A stretch of 6,288 bases of DNA from Acidobacteriaceae bacterium. Lineage in GTDB: Bacteria; Acidobacteriota; Terriglobia; Terriglobales; SbA1. Positions within the stretch are counted from its first letter, which is position 1; every line of letters begins with the position of its first letter. Location of the stretch: contig PMHI01000281.1 in NCBI GenBank assembly GCA_003156615.1, positions 1 to 6,288 on the forward strand, given 5' to 3'. The notes beneath the pieces were generated by a model that worked only from the letters and a program-made list of their open reading frames with translations, searched no databases and was not told where the DNA came from. Of the stretch, positions 1 through 6,288 are shown one piece after another. Made by a program: the position numbers and the translations under genes.

Positions 1-310
1 ATAACTTGACCGAGGGATTCGCTTTGAAGGGGCGCAATGGGCGGCTCGGCTTCGAATCGGCAGCTAAGTTTTGCAAGGGTGCGGCTTCCGGCCGCGCCGT
101 AACGGCCGACAAATCAATCGCGCTAGCGGGTCGTCGATTCCCTCGAAACTGGACGTTTCTTCCACAGCCTAACCCCTTGATTCCATCGATGTGCCTAGGA
201 CGCACTCGATGAGTCAACACCTTTGCCCACAGAAATTTGTGATTTTGAAATGTTCCAGTCGAACATTCCGCACGATGTTGCCACCGGAAGACTAGGCAGG
301 ATACGGCACC
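1..310. other. Region without a convincing gene, downstream of ftsK
   Basis: This stretch lies beyond the stop codon of ftsK. Both strands contain open frames, including one minus-strand frame that runs open to the left edge for roughly 100 codons. The translations are rich in Arg and Pro, show no recognisable domain, signal peptide or membrane segment, and have no good start with a ribosome binding site. A TTGACT hexamer (212-217, minus) lacks a matching -10 box at normal spacing. The only structured element is the inverted repeat at 247-269. The stretch may hold the leader of a gene that begins further left, but nothing here proves it. Confidence 0.5.
247..269 (-). terminator. Inverted repeat past ftsK, possible terminator or operator
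   Basis: Read on the minus strand, this is a 9-bp stem (one G-U pair) closing a 5-base loop. The core arms AATGTTC and GAACATT are perfectly complementary. It begins about 40 bases after the ftsK stop codon and is followed by an A/T-rich stretch, but not by a true T-run, so it is a poor classical intrinsic terminator. On the plus strand the stem keeps only 7 contiguous pairs, which fits a transcript in the ftsK direction slightly better. The core TGTTC-N5-GAACA could also be a protein-binding dyad for a gene to the left. Confidence 0.35.
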
Positions 311-2722
311 TTATCGCATCGTTTCTTCAATCTCGGAGATCCAATCCGGGCGCTTCAACACTTCCCGCGGCTTGGGACCATCGGCCGCTCCCACAATCCC
401 GTCCTGCTCCATCAGGTCGATCAGATGCGCGGCGCGCCCGTAACCAATGCGCAGGCGCCGCTGCAGCAGGGAAGTGGAGGCTTTCCCAAACTCCACCACC
501 AGCTTCACCGCATCCTGATACAACGGATCCTCCTCGCCGCCGCTCTGTGATCCCTCAATCCCACCGCTGCCGCCGCTCCCGGTCTCGCCTTCGTCTCGTG
601 GAGCTTCGAGGAATTGCTGCTGGTATTCCGCCGCGCCTTGCGCCTTCCAGAACTCCACGACCGCCGCAATCTCTTTCTCTGTGACCAACGGTGCGTGCAG
701 CCGATGCACTCGCGCCGACCCCGATGGCAGATAGAGCATGTCGCCCTTGCCCAGCAGCGCTTCGGCGCCGTTGGCGTCGAGAATGGTTCGCGAATCCACC
801 TTGGTCGCCACCCGGAAAGAAATCCGCGCCGGAAAGTTCGCCTTGATCAGCCCCGTAATCACATCCACGGAAGGACGCTGCGTTGCCAGCACCAAGTGAA
901 TGCCCACCGCGCGCGCCATCTGCGCCAGCCGCGTGATCGACTCTTCCACGTTACTCGAATCGAGCATCATCAGGTCGGCCAATTCGTCGATGATGATTAC
1001 GATGTAGGGAAGGGGCGTGTCGTCGGAGTCTTCTTCAAACAAGCTCGGCGTGCCCCCGTTGTCAAACAACCGGTTGTACTGGTCGATATTGCGCACGCCC
1101 TTGGCAGCCAAAAGCTTCAATCGGCGTTCCATCTCGCGCACCGCATTGCGCAACGCATTCGCCGCCAGCTTTGGTTCGGTGATGATCGGTGTATGCAGAT
1201 GCGGCACGCCTTCGTAGTTGCCCAACTCCAGCCGCTTCGGATCCACTAGAATCAGGCGCACCTGATCCGGCGTCGCCTTGTACAGAATCGACATGATGAA
1301 GGCATTGATCGCCACGCTTTTGCCCGATCCCGTGGACCCGGCAATCAGCAGGTGCGGCATGCCGTTGAGGTCCGCCGTGACAATGCGCCCGTTGATGTCC
1401 TTGCCCATCGCCAGCGTCAGTTTCGACTTCGAGCCCATAAATTCCTGCGACTCGATGTTCTCGCGCAGCCAGATGATTTCGCGCTCGCGGTTCGGAACCT
1501 GAATGCCCACGGTCGATTTCCCGGCCATGCGCTCGATCAGAATGCTCTCGGCCTTCAGAGCCAGGCAAAGGTCATCGGTGAGGTTGGTGATGCGGCTGTA
1601 CTTGATTCCGGCATCGGGCTTGAACTCGAACGTGGTGACCACGGGACCAGGATTGATTTGCGTGATCTGCCCATGTACGTCGAACTCGGCATACTTCTCC
1701 GTGAGCACCTGCGCCAGCATCTTCAATTCGTCGGCATCTACAACCTGCTGCTCGTCAGGACGCTGCAACAGGCTGCTCGAAGGCAGCTTGTAGCCGCCCG
1801 CGATCCGCGGCATCGTCGTCTTCGGCTTGTGATCGCTGTCGGCACGCTGCATCACTTCCGGAGCAATCCCGGCTTCGGCTCCGGCCGTCGATGATAAAGA
1901 CGCCGCCAGAATTCCGCCCGTCGTCGCCGGAGCATCTTCTGTGACCTCAGCTGCCAGCATGCGCTCAATACCGGTGCGGCGAGGTTCTGCCGAAGCCCTT
2001 GCCGGTTCGATCGGTTCGACCGCCTGCCGCGATGGGATCAGTTGCGTCTTCACCGTCGGTTTCGAAATCCGCCGTTTGTCGAGTTCCTTCTGTTGTCGCC
2101 GCTTGGCGCGTTCCTCTTGCCAATCCTGATAGCGGTTCCACAGCGCAGTCACGAACGCAAACCGCGTCGGCGCCCACAGTCGGACCGATGAGAACGAGAA
2201 TGCTGTCGAGAGATAGAGCGCGACCGCCAGCACGCTGGCACACACGATGTAGGCGCCCGCCACGTTTAAGTAGTGGATCAGCAAATCGCCGACAACCCGT
2301 CCCAGCAAACCTTCGATCGGCATCGCATTCAACCACCGCAACTGCTCGGGCAGCAGGGCCAGCAGCGCGGGGATGAAAACCACCAGCCAGATTCCTCCTA
2401 GACTCTTCGCCACAGGAGATTGAATCTTCCGCGAAGCAAACCAGCGGATTCCAAGCATCGCGGGAAAAACCGGCAACAGAAAAGCTCCGATACCGAAAAA
2501 CTGCAGTGTCAGATCCGAGATCAGCGCTCCGACCACGCCGATCCAGTTGCGGGCGGCGTGGGTTCCGGTCAGCACGGAGGCGCTATTCAGGGAAGGATCG
2601 AGCGGCGAATACGAAGCCAGCGCGAGGAAGAGGAGGAGCGCAGAGACGCACAACAGGAATCCGATCAGCTCATTCAGCCGCCGGTTGCCCGTAGGGAAAA
2701 AGATACTTGCCAGAAAACGCAT
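311..2722 (-). CDS. ftsK: DNA translocase FtsK (SpoIIIE/FtsK family)
   Basis: FtsK is a septum-anchored hexameric ATPase that pumps chromosomal DNA during division and, in well-studied species, activates XerCD resolution at dif. From the chosen ATG the protein has 803 residues. Hydrophobic membrane segments lie at about 18-38, 60-96, 107-125 and 146-173. A basic stretch and a rather short linker follow (195-320), then the FtsK alpha part (from about 330) and the RecA-like motor. The motor has Walker A GSTGSGKS (462-469, Lys468), the family VDPKR motif, and Walker B IIIDELAD with Asp579-Glu580. A Gly/Ser-rich hinge precedes the C-terminal gamma winged helix (about 734-803), the domain that reads polar DNA motifs in known FtsK. 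The frame stays open up to a GTG at 2866. I prefer the ATG at 2722 because the family's membrane domain begins there and a good promoter lies in the 48 extra codons, although no clear Shine-Dalgarno precedes it. The stop is TAA. Confidence 0.95.
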   Translation of the reverse strand: MRFLASIFFPTGNRRLNELIGFLLCVSALLLFLALASYSPLDPSLNSASVLTGTHAARNWIGVVGALISDLTLQFFGIGAFLLPVFPAMLGIRWFASRKIQSPVAKSLGGIWLVVFIPALLALLPEQLRWLNAMPIEGLLGRVVGDLLIHYLNVAGAYIVCASVLAVALYLSTAFSFSSVRLWAPTRFAFVTALWNRYQDWQEERAKRRQQKELDKRRISKPTVKTQLIPSRQAVEPIEPARASAEPRRTGIERMLAAEVTEDAPATTGGILAASLSSTAGAEAGIAPEVMQRADSDHKPKTTMPRIAGGYKLPSSSLLQRPDEQQVVDADELKMLAQVLTEKYAEFDVHGQITQINPGPVVTTFEFKPDAGIKYSRITNLTDDLCLALKAESILIERMAGKSTVGIQVPNREREIIWLRENIESQEFMGSKSKLTLAMGKDINGRIVTADLNGMPHLLIAGSTGSGKSVAINAFIMSILYKATPDQVRLILVDPKRLELGNYEGVPHLHTPIITEPKLAANALRNAVREMERRLKLLAAKGVRNIDQYNRLFDNGGTPSLFEEDSDDTPLPYIVIIIDELADLMMLDSSNVEESITRLAQMARAVGIHLVLATQRPSVDVITGLIKANFPARISFRVATKVDSRTILDANGAEALLGKGDMLYLPSGSARVHRLHAPLVTEKEIAAVVEFWKAQGAAEYQQQFLEAPRDEGETGSGGSGGIEGSQSGGEEDPLYQDAVKLVVEFGKASTSLLQRRLRIGYGRAAHLIDLMEQDGIVGAADGPKPREVLKRPDWISEIEETMR

Positions 2723-2785
2723 GAGGGCCGTTTTTAACACCGGGCAAGAAACAGTCCCGTGCCGCAAATCGGCCAGAGCCTTATT

Positions 2786-2814
2786 ATTATGCCAAGAAGC
2801 CGCGACTGCGGCAA
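2786..2814 (-). promoter_or_regulatory. Probable sigma-70 promoter of ftsK
   Basis: On the minus strand, TTGCCG (2814-2809) and CATAAT (2791-2786) are separated by exactly 17 bases. Each matches the TTGACA/TATAAT consensus at four or five positions. Transcription would start near 2779 and leave a leader of roughly 57 bases before the ATG at 2722. The site lies in the gap between uppP and ftsK, so ftsK can probably be transcribed independently of the upstream pair. It was recognised by eye only. Confidence 0.5.
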
Positions 2815-2905
2815 TGCCGGAATTGGGAAGGAGTGTACAGTTGGCTTCCTGTCGAAATCGCCGCACCTGAGGCCGACTGACGGCTTGGCCCGTATCCCCA
2901 TGTGC

Positions 2906-3778
2906 TTACGCGAGATGCCACATGTACGCGAGCGCGATCACGACGATGCCGAACACGATGCGGTACACGATGAACACCCGCAGACTGGAGGATTGCAGAT
3001 AGCGAATGAGCCAGGCGATTGTAGCGTAACCGACAATCGCCGAAACAACGATGCCAACCAGGAACGGCGACTGCATCCCTGGCGGCAGGCCTTCCTTTTG
3101 AAGTTCGTGCGCTTTCAACAGCGCCGCGCCGGCGATGATCGGAGTCGAAAGCAGAAAGCTGAAGCGAACCGCGGCATCGCGGGTCATGTTGCGGAACAAT
3201 CCTGCGGTGATGGTTGCGCCGGATCGTGAAACGCCTGGCATCAGGGCAAACGCCTGCGCCATACCGACGACCAGCGCATCGACGAAAGAAATGCGGCTTA
3301 GTGGCTTCTCCAGTTTGCCGACCTTTTCTCCCAGCCACATGAGAAGCGCAACCAAGATCAACGCGGCCGCAATCAGGACGATGTGTTCACGAAAATAATC
3401 CTCGGCGGAATGCTCGAGAAGCTTGCCCGCAATGGCTCCGGGAATCGTCGCCAAGGCCAGAAACCACAGGAGCAGGCGTTCATCCTTGCGCTCCTCGAGG
3501 GTCAGGTTCGCGTCCGAACCGCCAGCTTCGGAAAAGCGGACGATCTTCCCTCCCAGGGCCGCGCGGATAATCTGAAACCAGGTGCGGCGGAAGTAGAACA
3601 GTACTGAGAGCAAGGTGCCGAAATGCAGTGCGACGTCGAAGGTGAGCTCATGGGCCGGGGAAAGCTCGTTCCAGCCGAGCAGCCGCCGCACAATAATGAG
3701 GTGTCCCGAACTGGAGACGGGGATGAATTCCGCCAGCCCCTGAATAATGGCAAGAACCACAGCTTGATAGATTGGCAA
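2906..3778 (-). CDS. uppP: Undecaprenyl-diphosphate phosphatase (UppP/BacA)
   Basis: This integral membrane enzyme removes a phosphate from undecaprenyl diphosphate, regenerating the lipid carrier for peptidoglycan and other wall polymers; overexpression of the family gives bacitracin resistance. Both signature motifs are present. The N-terminal (E/Q)xxxE motif is Gln13-Glu17 in QGLAEF, followed by PVSSSGH ending at His26. The PGxSRSxxT motif is PGVSRSGAT at 181-189 with Arg185. The rest is strongly hydrophobic with several helices, and a charged cytoplasmic-type loop lies around residues 75-105. The TTG start gives 290 residues, close to the family norm, and begins right at the first helix. 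Starting further upstream would add 26 polar residues and overlap the preceding gene. The TTG follows that gene's TAA by two bases and has a weak GGCGGA six bases upstream, so translation is probably coupled. The exact start is the only real uncertainty. Confidence 0.95.
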   Translation of the reverse strand: MPIYQAVVLAIIQGLAEFIPVSSSGHLIIVRRLLGWNELSPAHELTFDVALHFGTLLSVLFYFRRTWFQIIRAALGGKIVRFSEAGGSDANLTLEERKDERLLLWFLALATIPGAIAGKLLEHSAEDYFREHIVLIAAALILVALLMWLGEKVGKLEKPLSRISFVDALVVGMAQAFALMPGVSRSGATITAGLFRNMTRDAAVRFSFLLSTPIIAGAALLKAHELQKEGLPPGMQSPFLVGIVVSAIVGYATIAWLIRYLQSSSLRVFIVYRIVFGIVVIALAYMWHLA

Positions 3779-3780
3779 AG

Positions 3781-4776
3781 TTAGTCCGCCGCGTTTCCGT
3801 ATGTCGGAATGCCTTGTTGAATGTAAAAGACAAGTCGCTGTGCGCGCAAGGCCCAAGGGCTTTGGCCGTACTGGGTGACGACTTTCTGCGCCAGTTCCAG
3901 GGCACGATCCTTGGATTCGGCGGACTTCTTCTGATTAGGCTCTGTCCTGTAGATTTCGATCAGCGCCGAGCGGCGCCATGCCGCGTTATACAAAGCTTCC
4001 GGCGCATCGGGAGATTGCGGATGATCCTTGGCATAGTTCTCGTAGAGCTCGGCTTCTTTGTCTGGGCATTTCGACAGCCCCTCCCATTCGCCGCAGAGCT
4101 TGTTTTCGAGAAGTCGGAAAGCAGCCCGGTCAGCCCACTTCGTGCCGGGGTATTTCTTGATCACCAGCTTCATCCACTCTTCTTGCATTTGTCCCCGCAT
4201 GTAGGCTTGGCGTTCGCGCGCAGAAGGCCGCGTCATTATGTCGGCCCTCTCGATTTGCCAGCGTGTGTCGGCCGCGCGATAGAGCGCCTCGGCAGCCAGC
4301 GGCGAGGTGGGCATCAGATCGTACACACGATAGTAAAGCCGCATCGCATCCTGGGCCGCATCGCGACGTCCCCGGCGAGTGCTGGCCTGGTCTTCGGAGT
4401 CCGCGGCTTCACCAAAGATAATCCGGTCGCCGTCTTGAGTTGTGGCGCCTACGAACGCTTTGCTGGAAACCCAGCCTGTGACAGCCTTGCCTTCCTCTTC
4501 TTCTTCGGTCGCCCCTTCGTCGTGGCGCGGCTCGACCAGAATCGCTTCCACATGAACCCAGTCGCGGGTCGTGTCGAGAATGACCAGCTCGCGCCCACGT
4601 CCCGCCTCCCCCAGCTTGGCGGCGTCCGCGCTGGGTGCGACGCGGATGGTTTCTTCATGCACCAGCGTTCCGCGCTGGGCCTGCGCCATGGCGAGTGGGG
4701 TGGAAAGCAGGATGGCTGTGGCGATCGTAAACGCGGCGATCCTTAATGTTGAAAGCGGTGCGGATTGTAGTTTCAT
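3781..4776 (-). CDS. Secreted SH3-like and TPR-like repeat protein
   Basis: This is a 331-residue protein of unknown exact function. Residues 1-33 form a Sec signal peptide: basic N-end, hydrophobic core at about 12-30, and an AQA cleavage site after Ala33. There is no lipobox cysteine, so it should be a soluble periplasmic or exported protein. Residues about 36-110 resemble a bacterial SH3 domain: an IRVAPS segment, then LVILDTTRDWVHVE, ending in GWVSSKAFV. That domain type often binds peptidoglycan. A run of glutamates (91-95) sits in a loop of this domain. The remainder is helical with TPR-like spacing, for example SPLAAEALYRAAD, SPDAPEALYNAAW and SPWALRAQRLVFY, resembling the helical repeats of BamD or CpoB-type proteins. 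Two cysteines (228 and 237) might form a disulfide. The ATG is followed directly by the signal peptide, but no strong Shine-Dalgarno is visible. The gene ends two bases before uppP, suggesting an envelope role; that role is inferred. Confidence 0.85.
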   Translation of the reverse strand: MKLQSAPLSTLRIAAFTIATAILLSTPLAMAQAQRGTLVHEETIRVAPSADAAKLGEAGRGRELVILDTTRDWVHVEAILVEPRHDEGATEEEEEGKAVTGWVSSKAFVGATTQDGDRIIFGEAADSEDQASTRRGRRDAAQDAMRLYYRVYDLMPTSPLAAEALYRAADTRWQIERADIMTRPSARERQAYMRGQMQEEWMKLVIKKYPGTKWADRAAFRLLENKLCGEWEGLSKCPDKEAELYENYAKDHPQSPDAPEALYNAAWRRSALIEIYRTEPNQKKSAESKDRALELAQKVVTQYGQSPWALRAQRLVFYIQQGIPTYGNAAD

Positions 4777-4841
4777 GACATTTTGGGTGCTGGGAGTGCG
4801 GTGAATCTGATCATTGCGTAAGAATGGGCTTGGGTAGGACG

Positions 4842-4855
4842 CGGTTGCAAAACCG
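4842..4855. repeat. Short perfect inverted repeat CGGTT-GCAA-AACCG
   Basis: Five-bp arms flank GCAA, with a T-rich tract (4861-4870) just to the right. The element lies about 65 bases upstream of the SH3/TPR gene and about 170 bases upstream of the small plus-strand gene, between their divergent starts. It could be an operator, a weak hairpin or chance. The central TTGCAA could serve as a -35 box on the minus strand, but the -10 hexamer at the right distance (CATTCT) is poor. Confidence 0.3.
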
Positions 4856-4978
4856 TTCGCTTTTATTTTTGCGTCCCCGCCGCCGGATGTTCAACGGGTA
4901 CAGGTTAGTGCTCGTGTTTCACAGTGGTCAAGCAGAATCGGCCTCCGCAGCCAGCTCGCCTGCCGCCGGTTGGAATGC

Positions 4979-5003
4979 GTTAGCAACTGGTAGGATTGCT
5001 AAC
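4979..5003. promoter_or_regulatory. 8-bp inverted repeat upstream of small membrane gene
   Basis: GTTAGCAA (4979-4986) and TTGCTAAC (4996-5003) are exact reverse complements separated by nine bases, ending 20 bases before the ATG at 5024. The 25-bp dyad has the size of a dimeric repressor operator. If transcribed, it would instead form a hairpin just upstream of the ribosome loading region. A weak promoter-like pair, TTGGAA and TAGGAT with only 15 bases between, overlaps the dyad. Function is inferred from symmetry and position. Confidence 0.4.
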
Positions 5004-5023
5004 AGGTCCGGGCTTGCGTTCCG

Positions 5024-5245
5024 ATGACATCCTTAACGATATTCGGCTTGTTTGCGGTAACCGCGATGCTGGTTTGCTACGCCTTAGAAGATCGGAGCCG
5101 ATGGTTCATCCTTGCCTTTGCCGGAGCCTGCTTGCTCGGCTCCGTCTACGGCTTCTTGCAGGGAGCGTGGCCGTTCGGATTAGTCGAGGCCGTGTGGTCT
5201 GTGGTCGCGATACGGCGCTGGGCGCTGGCCGTACGTTCCAAGTGA
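5024..5245 (+). CDS. Small three-helix membrane protein, function unknown
   Basis: This 73-residue protein has three hydrophobic stretches, at about 3-19, 27-45 and 49-65. They are separated by a charged LEDRSR turn and a conserved-looking YGFLQGAWPFGLVEAVW segment, and the protein ends in a basic RRW...RSK tail. The composition is that of a genuine membrane protein: aromatic residues sit at helix ends, positive charge is at the C-terminus, and the codons are typical of the neighbouring genes. The sequence reminds me of small uncharacterised membrane proteins found singly in many bacterial genomes, but I cannot name a family with certainty. A terminator-like hairpin begins nine bases after the stop codon, and an inverted repeat lies just upstream, which supports a real single-gene unit. 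No strong Shine-Dalgarno is seen; AGGT at 5004-5007 is too distant. It is the only plus-strand gene here and convergent with the dehydratase. Confidence 0.7.
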   Translation: MTSLTIFGLFAVTAMLVCYALEDRSRWFILAFAGACLLGSVYGFLQGAWPFGLVEAVWSVVAIRRWALAVRSK

Positions 5246-5254
5246 TCCGTTCCT

Positions 5255-5276
5255 GGTGGTGCGACACCGCCATTTT
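5255..5276 (+). terminator. Terminator-like hairpin after small membrane gene
   Basis: GGTGGTG (5255-5261) pairs with CACCGCC (5265-5271) around a CGA loop: seven pairs including one U-G wobble. ATTTT follows directly. It starts nine bases after the stop codon of the 73-residue gene. The stem is GC-rich, but the T-tract is only four long, so termination may be partial. Confidence 0.4.
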
Positions 5277-5378
5277 CGCCGCGGTTCTATTCGTTACAGC
5301 CCCGCACGTGATCTAACGTTTCCGACCAGAAGGCGGCGACAGATGCTGAGTCCTGTACTCTGTAGTCATCTCCCACGT

Positions 5379-6288
5379 TCAACCGCGACGCAATTGTTCC
5401 AACATCTCAGGATCGATGTTGCCGCCGCTGATGATGGCGACATTCAGATTGGTCTTCGGAAGCTGGTCGCTGCGGAACAGGAAGGCGCCTACGGCCACGG
5501 CTCCGCTGGGCTCGGCTACGGTAGCGGGGTTCGAAGCCAGCAGCCGGACCGCTTCGCGAATTTCATCTTCGGTTATGGTTACGATATCGTCCACGTAGAG
5601 CCGGATGTGCTCGAAGTTGATGGAGCCGACGCTTTGCGTGCGCAGCCCGTCGGCGATGGTGCGCGAAACCTCACTGGCAGGGAACTGAACGATCTTTCCG
5701 GCGCGCAAGCTGGCCTGTGCATCGCCTGCCAGTCGGGGCTCTACGCCGATTAGCCTGATCGAGGGCTTGCTCAATTTAATGGCCGCAGCCACGCCGCTGA
5801 TCATGCCTCCACCGCCCACCGGCACGAGCACCGTTTCCACCTCCGGCAGGTCCTCGAGAATTTCCAGTCCCATCGTCCCCTGGCCGGCGATGATCTGCTC
5901 GTCGTTGTAGGGGGGAACGATCACGTATCCATGCCGCGCTGCCAGCTCTTCGGCCTTGAGCTGACGCTCAGCGCTGCCCGGGCCCACGATGACGATCTCG
6001 GCGCCCAGCGCCGCCGTGGCCTCGCGCTTGATCGCCGGAGCGTTCTCCGGCATCACGATGACGGACCTCACGCCCAGCGCCCGCGCCGCATAGCCCACGC
6101 CCTGTGCGTGGTTGCCGCTGGAATAGGTGATGACTCCGCGCTTGCGGTCTGCTTCCGACAGCGAGGCAATCTTGTTGTAAGCCCCGCGAAGTTTGAAGGC
6201 GCCAATGGGCTGCTGGTTCTCCGGCTTCAGGAAGAGGCGGCGAACCCCGGCTTCTCCATGATGGAATTCGATCAGGCGCGTGCGCAGG
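5379..6288 (-). CDS. Threonine/serine dehydratase, PLP-dependent, N-terminus cut off
   Basis: This fold-type II PLP enzyme belongs to the threonine ammonia-lyase/serine dehydratase group. Such enzymes convert L-threonine to 2-oxobutanoate and ammonia, or serine to pyruvate. The frame is open to the right edge, giving 302 visible residues. The family is usually about 320-330 long, so roughly 15-25 residues and the start codon are missing. In fragment numbering, the catalytic lysine is Lys32 in GAFKLRGA. SSGNHAQG (56-63) is the substrate and cofactor loop, GGGG (158-161) the PLP-phosphate loop, EPSGA (259-263) a conserved late motif, and Ser287 in SGGN would contact the PLP ring nitrogen. All key residues are intact. 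No C-terminal ACT-like regulatory domain follows; the protein ends about 15 residues after SGGN. It is thus the short TdcB-like form rather than the long allosteric IlvA. Serine racemase or hydroxyaspartate ammonia-lyase activity cannot be excluded from sequence alone. Confidence 0.93.
   Translation of the reverse strand, partial: LRTRLIEFHHGEAGVRRLFLKPENQQPIGAFKLRGAYNKIASLSEADRKRGVITYSSGNHAQGVGYAARALGVRSVIVMPENAPAIKREATAALGAEIVIVGPGSAERQLKAEELAARHGYVIVPPYNDEQIIAGQGTMGLEILEDLPEVETVLVPVGGGGMISGVAAAIKLSKPSIRLIGVEPRLAGDAQASLRAGKIVQFPASEVSRTIADGLRTQSVGSINFEHIRLYVDDIVTITEDEIREAVRLLASNPATVAEPSGAVAVGAFLFRSDQLPKTNLNVAIISGGNIDPEMLEQLRRG

Noticed and set aside
1..300. Minus-strand frame open to the left edge (roughly 100 codons), which could be the start of the gene after ftsK
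   Set aside because: Its translation is Arg/Pro-rich with no domain, signal peptide or membrane segment, its third-position GC is unremarkable, and no start codon has a good ribosome binding site. An open frame of this length can arise by chance at this GC content.
223..684. Plus-strand open frame of 153 codons overlapping the end of ftsK
   Set aside because: It is antisense to the conserved gamma domain of ftsK, and its translation is low-complexity Arg/Pro/Ser-rich, as expected of a shadow frame.
614..1894. Long plus-strand frames (211 and 180 codons) inside ftsK
   Set aside because: They lie antisense to the conserved FtsK motor domain and encode Arg/His-rich sequence without recognisable motifs.
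2871..2890. GCCG-TCAGT-CGGC hairpin just after the uppP stop, possible terminator
   Set aside because: The stem has only four pairs and no T-run follows, so it is not distinguishable from chance in GC-rich DNA.
3772..4746. Plus-strand open frame of 324 codons opposite the SH3/TPR gene
   Set aside because: It is nearly as long as the gene it opposes, but the minus-strand product has a clear signal peptide, an SH3-like domain and helical repeats, while this one has no coherent architecture.
4824..5027. Plus-strand 67-codon frame in the intergenic region before the small membrane gene
   Set aside because: The product is rich in Arg, Ser and Ala without membrane segments or motifs, and it runs through both inverted repeats. 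Nothing supports translation.
5341..5371. Nested inverted repeat AGATG...CATCT around GAGT...ACTC downstream of the dehydratase
   Set aside because: The arms are short and interrupted by unpaired bases, and there is no T-tract on either strand, so a terminator call is not supported.

Overview
The window looks like ordinary chromosomal housekeeping DNA from a GC-rich Gram-negative-type bacterium. The long FtsK with its Gly/Ser-rich hinge, and a periplasmic SH3-plus-TPR-like protein next to an undecaprenyl-diphosphate phosphatase, suggest Acidobacteriota. That assignment is a judgement from protein style and gene order, not from any marker gene. I see no mobile element, CRISPR array, rRNA, intact tRNA or prophage gene.

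Layout from left to right. Bases 1-310 hold no convincing gene; a 9-bp hairpin lies about 40 bases past the end of ftsK. Bases 311-2722 (minus) encode the DNA translocase FtsK. Its probable promoter (2786-2814) lies inside a longer open frame that could be mistaken for an N-terminal extension. Bases 2906-3778 (minus) encode UppP/BacA. It starts at a TTG two bases after the stop codon of the gene before it, at 3781-4776 (minus), which encodes a secreted SH3-like plus TPR-like protein. Bases 5024-5245 (plus) encode a 73-residue membrane protein, the only plus-strand gene. It is preceded by a perfect 8-bp inverted repeat and followed by a terminator-like hairpin. Bases 5379-6288 (minus) encode most of a PLP-dependent threonine/serine dehydratase, whose N-terminus lies beyond the right edge.

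How the genes relate. The SH3/TPR gene and uppP are almost certainly co-transcribed. ftsK follows in the same direction but appears to have its own promoter. Together they form a cell-envelope and division neighbourhood: lipid-carrier recycling for peptidoglycan synthesis, a probable periplasmic wall-associated protein, and the septal chromosome pump. The dehydratase is an unrelated amino-acid catabolic or isoleucine-pathway enzyme, convergent with the small membrane protein gene.

I found no clear evidence of an undescribed system. The most interesting items are the small membrane protein with its flanking dyad and hairpin, and the coupling of uppP to the SH3/TPR gene.
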